Source of the DNA: Chrysomallon squamiferum | Lineage: Eukaryota; Mollusca; Gastropoda; Neomphalida; Peltospiridae | Assembly (NCBI GenBank): GCA_012295275.1 | Contig: CM022673.1 | Coordinates: forward strand, 26,484,761-26,548,760 | Length of the DNA stretch: 64,000 nucleotides | Reading direction: 5' to 3' | Shown here: piece after piece, positions 34,653 to 48,746 of the stretch | Layout of the letters: the number at the start of each line of letters is the position of its first letter | Numbering within the stretch: position 1 is the stretch's first letter | The notes under the pieces: model-generated | What the model saw: the letters and a program-made list of their open reading frames with translations, nothing else | Database searches by the model: none | What the model was told of the DNA's origin: nothing | Program-made: the position numbers and the translations under genes

Positions 34653-35483
34653 GTCATATCTGAATTTAAATTATTAAGTATATACACACACAATAACACA
34701 CACACATTTATAATTTAAGTTCAGATATCACAATGGATGAAAGTACTGATTCAACACAAACTGATAAGAAATACAAAACTGGCTTCTATTATTATTATTA
34801 ATTTGTTTTTAATCAGGGTTGATGCACCTACTGGTTATCACACATTAACGCTGGAAGCGAAAAGAAAAATATCACTGGCAGATACTTGGTAATAGAGTTA
34901 TCTCCTGTGATAGCTTGTTCCTCGAAATGAGGCTCACTTCCGGTAAATTTTTGATGCTGTCATCTACATCTTTATTTTCTTCTGAATTGTGTTCATTAAG
35001 TGTTCAGTGTTCCAAATCTGAAAAAATAGTTTAATGCAACAACCTCAAGTGGATTATTACTTTAAAATAAATTTAATAATAATAATATTAATAATTTCTT
35101 CTTAAAAAAGAAAGAAACAGTTATGATAATTAAAAACAAAAATGGCGAGAGTCTTTTTACAAAATGATTCTGAATGTTTATATCTCGGCTTATAGAGCAA
35201 ATCATATTTTGCTGACGTCTCAAGGAAAATAGGTCAATTGGTTGTCTTTGTTCGTCAGTGGTTTTTGAAATAGATCAGAGGTGAAAGGGTAAGAAAACGC
35301 ACTGGATTCACATTCAGCATTTCACTTTACCCTAAACGATGTTGCTAATCATTTTAAGGAAACTGAAGATGAATATAATGAATTAAATCTAAGAATTACT
35401 AAGCATTTGAAAAACCCGAAACCAAAATATATTTTAATGACGTATGAAAAGCAACTACAGTTTTGGATCTTCAGCTAAAACGA

Positions 35484-35497
35484 CGACGACGACGACG

Positions 35498-35531
<34 letters not shown>

Positions 35532-35532
35532 A

Positions 35533-35567
<35 letters not shown>

Positions 35568-35580
35568 GAGGAAGAAGAAG
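35484..35580. repeat. compound microsatellite (ACG)n (AAC)n (AAT)n
   Basis: Three successive trinucleotide runs that differ by single substitutions, ending in a short AAG stretch. Confidence 0.95.
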
Positions 35581-36146
35581 ATTCTTTATCTGAAATTTCG
35601 AAACTTTTCCCCTTCAGGAGTAATAGTGATACGTTATAGCTTTCAGAAATCCTAATTTATAAACAAAGTTAATTAAAAAATATTATATAAATAAAACCCG
35701 CAGAATACTTTTATAAGCTGTATATGGAATATAAATGGAATAAATAAATACTAAACTTGTTGTCTTAGATAAGATTAAATTTCTGGAGTGTTCTAATAAA
35801 TGTTAAAACATTTTCCATATATTTTTTTTATCCTGACTCACTACCTACTGTTAATAATTATATGACATTGAAACAAAAACACTGTTGTTGTTGATGTTGT
35901 TATTGGTAGGTGACATAAACACCAGTCAGAACAGTAAAAATAAAAGTATATTCTACCATGTCAGTAGTGAATTGTCCATATCAGGTGAATAAAACCAGAA
36001 GTGATTTGACTGATAATAATCATTTTATGCGTTGTTTCTTTTTGATTTCATGCGGACATTAAAAATATTATATTTTTTTAATCTTTTTTTTAAAAAATGA
36101 CTTCTTAACTAAGCATGATAGAATTGATTTGTAAAAACATTAACAA

Positions 36147-36149
<3 letters not shown>

Positions 36150-36215
<66 letters not shown>

Positions 36216-36245
36216 TTTATTAATATTTATTTATTTTTAATTTTA
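36150..36245. repeat. (ATT)n / (ATTT)n microsatellite
   Basis: ATT run changing to TTTA units. Confidence 0.95.
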
Positions 36246-36986
36246 TTTATTGTTCAGATTTTTAATTTTCCACAAAACCGCAAACGGATAGAAATCGTGA
36301 TACGATTTTAAGTTCTAAAACTACATTTTGTAGCAAGTTTTCGGTTTGACCATAATGACATTGTCATGTTGAAAATTAAAAATCTCAACAATAAATATAT
36401 TTTAAATCCTAACAATACTTTTCTCTTATCCTTTTAGCAGATCAATTCTATCATGTATAGGTCCTAGGTTCAAAAAATTTAAAATTGCACAATGATTTTA
36501 TAATAAAACCTTATAATATAAAGACTTAACTAAACATTTCTTCAAATACAAATTTTCAACTTACTGACTAATTCTAAAATAAACTGTAAAAAATGAAAAC
36601 CTTGAAGTGGGGCAGTTGAACTTTCCTTTATCCTCCCCCCTTGGGTCGTAGAATGTGATTCTTTTATAATAAAACCGTTCGAACATTTATTTTATATATC
36701 AAAAGACAATAGTATAATCAAAATTTGAATGTTATCCAACACGTATGCGCTTACTTCAGCGAAGGGTGTCCAAACGAAAGCATTATCATAGTTAAGACTA
36801 AGGTTTCGATAATAGTACAGCAGTAAAAAACAGGAAGAATCCATTTCCACAGGTTCCCGTCAAGATGGATTTTAACACCGTGAACAGCGAGATTTTACCC
36901 AAGCCAACTTTCAGTTAAATCACTATCTGATGTCATACTATTTTGATTTTAATGTGTTTTAAGGAAGTTTTTGCCGTGGAGGCAAA

Positions 36987-39900
36987 ATGTCGGCCTTCTT
37001 TCGGTTTTTAAGTAAACGCCGATCGAGAAGAGGTGCGAAAAATAGGACAGAACACAGCCAGCCCGCGAAGAAGAACGCATTCCCCTGCATCGTCCAGTTG
37101 TTGGACGGCACAGATTACAATGTGGATTTACATGTAAGTGCATTTTGTTTGTGTGTGGCCTTTCAGTTTCTTTTATTTTAAAAGCTATTAATTAAACGTC
37201 ATAGACACTGTTAAAAATGGTTTCTCGTTATTACTTCATAATTCATTGTTAGACATTTTAAAAACATTGTTACATTGTCATTCGTAACATTTGTATAAAT
37301 TATTATAAATAAATGCTACAGTGTATTATTTTAAATGAAATACTTTTTGCTTAGTTTAAAAAACTGTTTAAAAATAAAATAAAAATGAAATATTCCAAGA
37401 ATTATGAATATTAAATTAGAACAGTTGAAACGATATAAAAACTAACTCAACAAAATACTTTAGGTTAGCATTTTAAAAGATGTTATTGGTTAATTAAATT
37501 GCAAAAATGTCATCATCTTTATGCACACAATTAATTAAAATCACCATCATTCTGCGTGACAAATTAATTAAATAACATTTTTACTGGATTTTTGTTTTAC
37601 ATTCACTTTGTTCACCACAACAAATACGATTTCAAGTATTTTCAGTTTTATAAATGCCATTTTAGCTTTGAATTTTATGAACACACTATCTAAGTATCTA
37701 AGACAGTGATATGTGGTCATTTTGAAATCATTCTGTTAGGTTTTTGTATTCTGTTTTTGACAATGGTCTCTTGGCAATGGTGTTGGACACTCAAGCCAAT
37801 TTTAACTCGGTGAGTCAGTTGTTGACTGCACTGCGTTTCCGTTTAAACAATAACTGTACAGCAGAACGATTTCCTTCCTTTGACTGGGTGAATAATTGCT
37901 ATAATTATACGTAAAGAGCAGACAGTTCTTGTGCTACCGTTACGTATGAATAATTTATTGTCAGTTTGCAGTTCCAGTTTCGATATTATAATTTTTGTTA
38001 AGTATATTGTATATATTCTTAAATAATGGAAATCCATATCTCTGAATGTTAGTTAGCATTATCATTATATTTAATGTTTATTCCTTTTATTATTTATTTA
38101 TTTATTTTATTATTTATATATTTATTATTATTATTTTAATTGTGTGATGACCAATCATTCACATATTACAACTGTTGAATCAGTTTTAAGTTTAACTTTC
38201 ATTTTTAAAAGATGAAGCTAATGACATCTTAATAGTTTGTTTTATCATGTTTTGAACAACAACAATAATATTACAATAACAAACAAGTTATTAAAAACAG
38301 TATTTTAAACAGAAGCTAAAATATTCTAGACTTTTCTCAAAGCGAGCATCACAGCTGCTGATTGAGTGATCTTACAGCTGAAGTTGTCCACCATGCAGTT
38401 GACACTGCTGTGGCTGTGTACACACATCTGGCATGTCACAGTAACATCATTACTTCACACATCATTTCTTCACTTGACAGATGGATGTCTGGACATCTGT
38501 CCACTTTGACATCTTTCTCATCTGTCATTTGAATTATTTAACATGTTTATCTTAATTTATAGCCTCTTTTGATTAAATTGTTAGGCTGTTGTTGTTCTTT
38601 TCTAAATTATTGTTTGCAAATTGTTTCAAGCTCTGTGAAATTTGAGTTTAAAAATTTAAATGGTATCCAGTTGATAAATACATGTATAAATATATGTACA
38701 GAGGGACTACACATATTTTGATATGAGTCGAATTATTCAGTTATAAGATATTAAGCAGAACTGCAAGAAAAATCTGTGAATTCAATTTGAATCTTGTTTA
38801 GTATTTTTTTTTTTTTTTAAAGTTTTGAAAAATAATAATTCTTATTCATTAATAATTTTGTAAATAATTTAATATATTACCATAAATATGGGGGAATAAA
38901 AACAATTTTCTTCAAGCATTTTTTAAAAAACACATTAAATTATTTTTAAAAAAGCATTAGTAATTTTAGAAATAAAAAAAAATTATTATTATTATTCACA
39001 ACATGCAACAAATGTTTGATTTTCAGTTTTCAGTTGAGTACAGTTCTGCAATGCGGAAATTAAGATTTGTGGATTATGCAAAACCCCATATGTTTAACAC
39101 TTAATAATCATTAGGTATATATTGTAACACTGTTAAATATTTCTTTCATTCGGAGATTTGTCGCTGCCTATTGTAAATATGAAATAATGTTTCCAAACTG
39201 AGACCCAGCTGTTCTGACATCATTTTTATATGTAACAATATGTAACAATGTGTAACAATGTGTAACATTGTTTCATAATGTATAAATGACCTAATAACCA
39301 GCTTTGACTATGTATAACTGTGTAAGATTGTTTAACATGTATGTACACATGTACGACATTGTTTACATAAATGAAATAAACTTAGATCAGCATTTCTGCA
39401 CTGTGTGTGAATTAGTTTGGTAAGGTGCTTGGATTACATGTAGTTTTAATATACCGTTTGTTTCTGTTTATAAATAAGTAAAAGTTTTCATCAGGTATAA
39501 TGTGGATTATGTTATTTATAGAAATAGATTAATGTCAGCTATATATGTAGCAAATGTGTGAAATAGTTTCATAACATTTATGATTACATTATAGTTTAAA
39601 TATACTAATTTATATATTATATATATGTGTGTGTGTGTGTGTTTTAGTTTTTTGTTTTGTTTTTTCGTAGCATATCTGTATGGACTTAGTGTTTATATAT
39701 ATAAAATGAGCTTACATCAACGTACATATAATATAGGAATGTGTGGAATAGTTTGATACCAGCTTTGTCTATATACAGCCACATAGTTTCATAATGCATA
39801 AATGGAGTGTGTTTTTGATGTAAATACAATATCATTTGGCTTTGTCTGTAAATGTCAGAGTGAGAGTTTTTTAGATAACATGATGAATGTTGTTTACATT

Positions 39901-40750
39901 AACGACAAGGTACAGACAGACAAAATCAATATCTGAATGTGAAATGAAGTTTTTTAACACTAAGTTGTGACTAACAGTTTATCTGTTAATATTCGTGAGA
40001 TAATTTAGTTTCATTATCTGTATTTCTTTTAATCAGTTTTTCTTTCTTTCCTTCTTTGTGTACCTTTTTCTCCTTCTTTCTCTCTTACTTTCTTATATAC
40101 CTACACCTGCAGACAGACAGACAGACACACACACACAGACACACACACACACACACACCACCAGTACCTACAATATATACATATATACACAAGATATAGA
40201 AAACGTTACAGAAAGTATGGGTTGTATTATTATTCTTTATGTAAAATACATTTATTAGTTTCCCCAGTAAATAAAAGTATATACGAGCATTTTGCTCAGT
40301 GTATTTACATTAATGACAGTTAATATCAGAATGTAAGACTGTTTATGAGATGAGACTTGTACAGTGTCGCTGGGTCGCACACAACAGCAGCACTCACTAC
40401 ATGTTGACAGGTTGTTGATGACAGGTGTCAGTTTAGAGAGGTCAGTGTGATATAAACACAGCAGTGTATATACTTTCATCACCTTCACTGACTATCAGCA
40501 CACTACTTTAAATGTAACCACACACAGACACATAGACACACATATCACACGCCTGCATACACACACACAACACACACACACAGACACACACACACACACC
40601 ACATATACACACATGCACACACACACACACAACAGATGCACTCACATACAGCCATATATATAACATACATATATACATACAACACATTCAAAGATACATA
40701 CAGTACATGCACATACATATATACATACACACATTCAAAGATACATACAT

Positions 40751-40788
<38 letters not shown>

Positions 40789-43700
40789 TAATACATACGT
40801 ATTTATTAATTAATATTATTTTTGTCTTTTGTTAAAATTGATGAAAAAGTTACTAAATGAATAAAAGTATTGGTAATTTCAGCTGGCAGTATAATGTTGC
40901 TTTTGTTTAGTAAGAAAATCCCATGAAGTTATTTGAGAAGTTACTTTTCTGTTTGGCATAATACTGCATTTACTTGTATATAATTTGTACTGAACTTAGT
41001 ACAGAAAGTTACTTAGTTTGTGACTTAATCACAAAGCTACTTTGTTTAGATACCAATATTTCATTTTCTTGTTAATACAAACCATGTTTATTATTGCATT
41101 ACCAGCTTCTCCTGTTTGGAGCAAAAAACATTGCAGTGGGATTTGTTTATGAATATATACAATGCATGTAAATAGTGTTTTAAACAGTGAAAGAGATTAA
41201 CCAGCATTAAACCCTGAGCTATTTAAATTATGTGGACAAGTTCAGCTGATCATCTGGACAGAATGTATAAGTTTTGTGTTTAATCTCTGAATACTTTGAT
41301 CTGCATACTGGAGATGTTCAGAATTGGTTGTTTTATACAAGGACAATGAATTTATTCAGAGTGAATATTTACTAAGAATATCCTAGGTGGTATGAACTAC
41401 CACTTAAACACATTCTGTATATTAGTTATTTATTTTTCTATCTACCTCACATACTTAATCTTTGTTAATAATAAAGTAGGAATTTAAGATTAATAATAAT
41501 TTGTTTATATATTTTAAATGAATCTTTTACATTGTAGATACAAATATAAGCAAAAGAGTTTTCACTATAAGTTAATGTAAAGATTATTTTTTTTAACAAA
41601 TAACAATGTTTGGAATTTTGAATGCCACAAGGTAAATTTTATTAAAAAAATAAAATTTACTGTCATTTGATGCACTTTTTTTAACAGCACATTGCATAAG
41701 CAGCATTTTTAGAAGATTTAATGTAGTAAATATAATATCGCTTTAAAAAAAAATAAAAGAAAGATGTTTACACAAATATTATTTTTCAATATAAATTATA
41801 ATTGTGTATAAAAAGGGTATTTAATTATGAACCATAGAGTGTGTGTGTGTGTGTAATATATCTTTGTTGACAGTTCTTAAGTCTGGTGTCATGGCATTAC
41901 AGAATCTGAATGTGTATTTCTTCTGTAATTGTATGATAATAAGCTGTTTTTTCATACAGACTGTAAATGTTTGAATACATTAATTGTGTTGCTAACACGT
42001 AACACTAAAACATTTTCTTATTGTGTCTGTTGAAATTTTTCTTTTTGAGTAAAAAGAATATTATATTTCTTTTATAGTTCTGTCATGAGTGACAAATTTA
42101 TTCTTCCTTTAACAAGCTTTCAACTTTATAAAAAAAAAAAAAAAAACAAAACAACCTAAAGCAAATAGATATTAAGGATATATTTTATATATATATATAT
42201 ATATAAAATGCCAAACAATCTGCCAAAGAAACCTTTTCAATACAAAATATATATTACCTTTCTTTACAATATATACTGTAAAAAAATTTGCTAAGTAATT
42301 TATATACATATATCTAAAAAGACACTTCCATATAACGTTACTACCACTAATACTCATTTTTTTTTCAGTTGACATTGTTAAATTTGATACTTTTGTTGTC
42401 AGGGTTCACCTTCATTTGAAACAGTAACTGATGTAGGTGAACCACTGTGTTTCATGTTTCATCAGTTAATTTATTTACACTCATGAAGTCTGTTACTCAG
42501 TACAAAGGTTTTTCATAACAAAAATTGGCTGGGGCAATAAAGCTGAATCTGTATTCATAAAAAGGTGTAAATATACATTTATTACTTTCAGTTAAGTCTC
42601 CTGTAGGTTGTAGTTTGTAAGCAGATAGCACCTGTTTTTGTTAGAAATGACAATAAACATATATTTGGTATGTAAACATCTGATTTGTTTTTCAGTATAT
42701 TTTTGCCCCAGTAGAAAAATACTTTAAAACTATTCTTTAAAAAAATTGTAATTATTGCCATAAATAAAACTTGGTAAGTTTATAAATCATTAAATAAACA
42801 GGAACACAATAATTACAGGTTTAAAAAAAAAAAAAAAATCCCTTTTACAGTAATAATTGTTCCCCCACATATTTTTGAAAAATAGCCGTAAATATAATAT
42901 AGGTGGATGCAAAAGTCTGCTTTGTTTTGTAATGCAGCTCTCGGTTGATAAATACAAACAGGTTTTTTTTTGTTTTTTTTTCAGGATAAAAACAGTAATT
43001 GTAAATGTTGCCATTTTCCATCCATTATGATTATAACTACAGTTATTAAATGTACAACTTGTACACAACATTAGATGTGAGAAGCCATTATGTTACAAAT
43101 TTACATGATGCACACATAATATTAACATATATATAATCCTTACACACAAACACATGTATACCTGTTGCATATGTATTAGTTTTCATGACATACACTTCTA
43201 TTTACAACTCAACTTGTTTCTTTATGTATTTTTTATTATTTTTAAAAGTCTTTATAACTTGTTGCAATGCATATGCTGAATATATACACCATGAAAAAAA
43301 TTATTGTTAGAATCTGTACAGTTTTGTATTGATATACATGCTTTAGTAAACTTAAATTTTCAAAACTTTTTTATATTATTATTATTAATTTAATTTTACT
43401 ATCATCCTCTGTGTTATCATAGTTACAAATGGATGTTCAAGGATCTGGTTTTATATTTCTGTGACTTGAAATGTGAAAGCAATTCAGTGTTTTTCAACAA
43501 GGGTTTTAAATATTATAGTAAAGTCTGTTAAAGTTCTTGAATTAATTTTTTTTTTTTTTTGATAAGGTAGATGCCTGTGCTTCTTGAATTTAATCAGACA
43601 CAAAACATTACAGATATCTTGAAAAGATGTATTAATATTATCCTTGACATGAAAGATTATTTTGGTTAAAGAAATAAATGTTGGTTTTAACTAAAACTTT

Positions 43701-45495
43701 TGACAGTATTTCGAAATTTCTAAATCCATTTTATCATTTCAAATGACATAGTATATATATAATATGTCATTTAAAATGATAAAATATATTTAGAAATTTA
43801 ATAAAGTATTTTATATTCACTGAAAATATGGGTCATGTCCTTGTGGATTACTTACTTATGCAGTAAATGTTCATTCTGATAAATTAATTGTTTGGAATAA
43901 AGAAAGATATTAATATTAAACAGTCTTTATGTAAATGAAAACATTCAGCAAAACGTGTTATTTATTATAATAATTTAATTAGTTTATTACAGAAATTAAG
44001 CCAAATATTATAAATACATTTAGGTTTTTGTGAGGAAAAAAAATAAAAAAAATAATTTTAAGAGTTCTGAATAGTCCTGACATGTGCTTGACTAATGATT
44101 TAATTAAAAAAACACAACAATGAAAACTAAACAAACACACAACAATAAGAGAATAAATATCTATTCAGCTGTAGAAGGTCTACAATCAAGTAATCGTTTG
44201 CTCAATAAATGAATAATAATATTTTTTTTTACTGATAACCATAAACTAAAGTAAATAATAAAATAAATGAACAGTTTGATATACTGTTACTTTTAAAACA
44301 AAAGAGTTGGCATTACAATAGTAAAGTAAGCAAATATGCATTTTAGAGAGCCATAACAATATATCTCTTTCATATATATATACACACACATACATGAAAG
44401 AGATAAATATATGTATATGTGTGGTATGGTGGCCTTGACCTAATGTGTATCCTTGAAGGCACACAAGCCAAAGTTTGCCAGATTACTAATGGAACTTGAA
44501 TGCTGATTAGTAAAAAAATAAATCCATATTCTAATCTCTGTTGGGCCTTGTTCATGTTACTAACAGCTGCAAGCACATAATGCATGCACATACCAATTAT
44601 CTATTCGTACGTTTTTATTTCACCATCTGTAGCTCTGGAATTAATATCTGATCATTTTCACAGCAGGAAATTATGTTTATTAATATTTCCATGCATTTTT
44701 AAACATAAAATTAACAGATGAAAAAATATATGAAAATTTTGTGTAATAAAAATCATTAGATCATATTTTGTGTAGAAGAATCTCATTATAAGCTTTTAGT
44801 AGAACATCAGATGTTTTGGCATCTTGTAAATGTTTTAACATTTGTGCGTGTGTTGTGTGTTGTATGTTGTATGTTGTGTGTGTGTGTGTGTGTGTGACTG
44901 TGACTTCAGGGAAATTAGAAAAGTTGTTTAGAAAATAAATAAACAAGCAATCAAAAAACCTCCACAAAACTCGTAACAAGATATATTTTTTTATGGAGGA
45001 AAAATAAAACATCACAGGTGACAAAATAGTTTGGCTTTCAGGATATGTTTAAAACTTTGAGAAAAGAAAATAAGACATCTCAGCTTCCAAAGATATTTCT
45101 AAAAATTACACAAACTCAACAGAGAGAGAAAAAGAAAAGGTGACAAGTTATTTCAGCAGCCAGAGATAGTTAAAGTTTATATAGAGAAGAGAAAAAATAA
45201 CTACAGGTGACAGGGTATTTTGACTTCTAAAGATATTTGAAAAACTTTACAGAGAAAAACCCATAGGGGACAAAATGTTTTGGCTGTTCAGTAGATGCTT
45301 TAAATTTTTTGTGGAGAAAAAAAAACATGGGTACAAAATATTCAGACCTAGTGAAATTTAATATATATATATATAGTTCAGATGACAATATAATTTGCCT
45401 TTTAGTAGATGCATTAAGATTTGTACAGAAAAATAACAACACACAGTTAACAAGGTATTTTGACTTCTAATGACATTTAATATATATATATATTA

Positions 45496-45526
<31 letters not shown>

Positions 45527-46369
45527 AAATAACCCAGATGACAATATATTTTGGCTTCCAGTAGATGATTTAAGAAAAAACAAAACCCACATAGGTGATA
45601 AGATGTTTTGGCTTTCAGTAGATGTTTAGAAATATGTGAAGTTTTCATGTTTATCACCAAGCACTTTGTCCCTGTTGACAGTTCATCCTGAAATACATCA
45701 TCCAACAGATTTCCACTGCACTGTTTGCTTCAGGCCCACAGTGGAGGCCTGCCAAGATGGGGGGGGCTGTTGAATTTTTGACTGCCAAGCTAAACCAACA
45801 TTTAAAAAGAAAAAGAATTTGTTAATAATTGGTGGGGCTCTTTGGAGAAATTGCACAGCTAGTATTGTCTTATTGTATGTTTGATTCATTCTTTTTTAAA
45901 ATGTGATGATGTTATTTTATTTTTTTAAATGTTAGCATGAAAAGTTGTAACATTATTGTACCTGTTTATTTTGGTTTTTAAATTTGGGATAAGAAATACA
46001 CATTTAAAACTGTTTATACAGTAAATGAATATAAATCATTATTGTACCCATTTATTTATTTATGAAAGGCAATGGCCACTTACAAACTAATTCTGTTTTC
46101 TGACATTAACTAAATTTGAATAATTAATATGATTATTTAAGTCTTAACAAAAAAAAGATTGAAATAAAACATTCAACATGGAGTTATGATGCCAGTTATA
46201 TGTAATATGAAGTTATTCAATCAGTTAGCTAAAATCATTTGACAAAAATATATCTTACTGGATTTATTTAATTTAAAACAGTCTTGAATAGATGGCTCTT
46301 ATAGATTATTACACATACAAATTCAACCACCAATATACTTATTGACATTTTTACATATTTCAAAAAAAA

Positions 46370-46402
<33 letters not shown>

Positions 46403-48707
46403 GTATGTAAATATATTTCTTATCTATATGGTTAAAATAACAACAAAATAAAATTATGACATTTCTCTCATTGTTTCATTGTGACAGCTTGCACAGTATA
46501 AAGATTCTTGTACAGATATATCAAATGTGGTAAAACACTGTATTAACCAGACAGCCATTTTATATTGTTCTTTTTTAATTCACAATAATTTTAAATATTT
46601 TTAATATCTCTTTAATTTATTTCATTTCCAGTAATAAAACTAGTAGCAGTTGTAGTAGTAGATGTGGTAGTAGTAGCAGTGTTACTGGTATAAAAAGTAT
46701 TGTAGTAGTGTAGTTGCAACAGTAGCTGTAGTAGTGGTGCTAGTTGTAATAATAGCAGTAGTATCAGTAGTAGCAACAACAGTAGTAGTAATAGAAGTAG
46801 TTTTAATAGTAAAAAAAATAATAATCTTTATTTAAAGAAGCTTAACACATTCAATAAAAACAAACTAGAATTATTTGCAGAATTATATACTGAATTTAAC
46901 ATTAAAAAAAATATATATGTATATATATGTATATATATATATATATATAATAATAATGTCTCCCATAAACCCCTTGTTATCTGGATCTATTCCAGAACAG
47001 TAAAATATTTCAGACAGAAGAGATAAAATAAAAATTAGGTTGACACAGATCAAGTGAAATGGTGCAAGTGAGAAATCTTTAATTGGTGGGAAGTGTTTGT
47101 TATGGATAGCCTCGTTAGAGGTGAACCACAGTGAGAGTCTGGACAGGCAAAACTTGGCTTGGTTCTAAATGGTTAGCAGTTAAACACTGAAAACATGATT
47201 TGGTGGCCATGTGAACAAGTTTTGTTTGACAGTTGCCTGTCACCTGACTGTGAATGAAATACTGTTGTGAGATTAGCATTAATACTGGAGTGAAGAATAC
47301 TTCATACATTTTAATTTATTTTATATATATACATATATATCTATATACACACATACATACATGTTTTCAGAAAATCACACACAACACACACATGTAGGTT
47401 GTTTTATTTCAAGCATATAGCCTGTATGCACTTTGTAAAGGTGATGTAATTGTTTTATTACATATTAGGTGTCAGCTTTTTTTTTATTAATAAAATAAAA
47501 AAATGTCAGTAAAATAATATGCCCTAGGGGATGCACACTGGATACAGTTCTGACTTGGATGTGACACCATTTTATTTAAACTATCAATTTTTTTTATTGT
47601 CTATGATGGATTTTAAAATCTTACATATATATACACTATGTAAAATGTATATATAAAAAGAAAGTTAAGCCTCAAATCATTCTTAAGAATTATATTTATT
47701 AGATTTTTTTCTTGATGTCAAAGATTGATGTTTGGAGACTTTATTTATAGAAAATATATTCTGCTCTATGATTTCATGTGCTAAAACATGATTTATATAG
47801 CTATATGAGATATATTTATCAAAAAAAAAAAAATATATTTATTAAAATACTGCACTACTGTACAGAGAAGCAGAATAGTGGATAAAAATAAAATAAACTG
47901 TAGATTTAAAAAAAAAAGACACCTAATGATCCATATTACCTCATTGTTTGTTTTTTTGTTTGTTGTTGTTTTGAACAAAAATATATTTGTTTATTTTCAT
48001 GATTATATGACAGAGACACTTTAAATGGTGTGTATTGTATGTTAAATTATTTCTGTTTTCAGTTAGCTGTTTACTGTTAGTTAAAATAACACGGTTTTGT
48101 TAGTTTTTAAATGCTGAAACAGCTGGTACTTTTCTCAACAAAAATAATCTTTCTTGGAAATTATTGAATTTTTTTTTTTTTTTTTAATGATTAATGTTGG
48201 AAACGATTGCTTTAGCAATTTTTAAATTTAAATAAAATTGAAATTTCAAAAATTCAAGATTATGTCAGAGTACCTTCAGCATCACTGCATTAGTGGTTCT
48301 ATTCATATTCACCAGGCTTTTTAATTTAAAAAACACAAATTTATATAATTTTTACAATAAAGGTAATTTTGTTTGTTTTGTAAATGTGTTGCATGTAACT
48401 AGTGATTTGTCCTTCAATATGAAATTCTGGTGCAGTTAACTTAACGATTTTCTTCCTAGAACAAGTAAAAAAAAATGCAGCTGTTATGAACAGATGCAGT
48501 TATTTAAATACAAGCAGTTATTAAAAACAAAAAACATTTTACTATTTGATAGATTTTAATTTAATTTTTTTTTTCACCTGTGATACTATATTATATTGTA
48601 TATAACTTAATTACAGTTTTATTATTTTACTAGTGACTTCATTTGAGTTACGAAGACAATGCCAGAATTTGTTGAAATAATTTTATATATCTATCTATCT
48701 ATCTATA

Positions 48708-48746
<39 letters not shown>

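Larger units (their letters stand above)
31300..36986. other. intergenic between divergent TTLL4 and FERM genes
   Basis: Contains the 5' regions of both neighbours. No full gene is seen. A minus-strand frame at about 33363-33554 has more balanced residue use than its surroundings but matches no family I know. The region 33010-33282 gives a Lys/Arg-rich frame on the minus strand, probably chance. Confidence 0.4.

Noticed and set aside
40545-40784. Cys/Val-rich minus-strand frame
   Set aside because: Translation of CA and CATA repeats.
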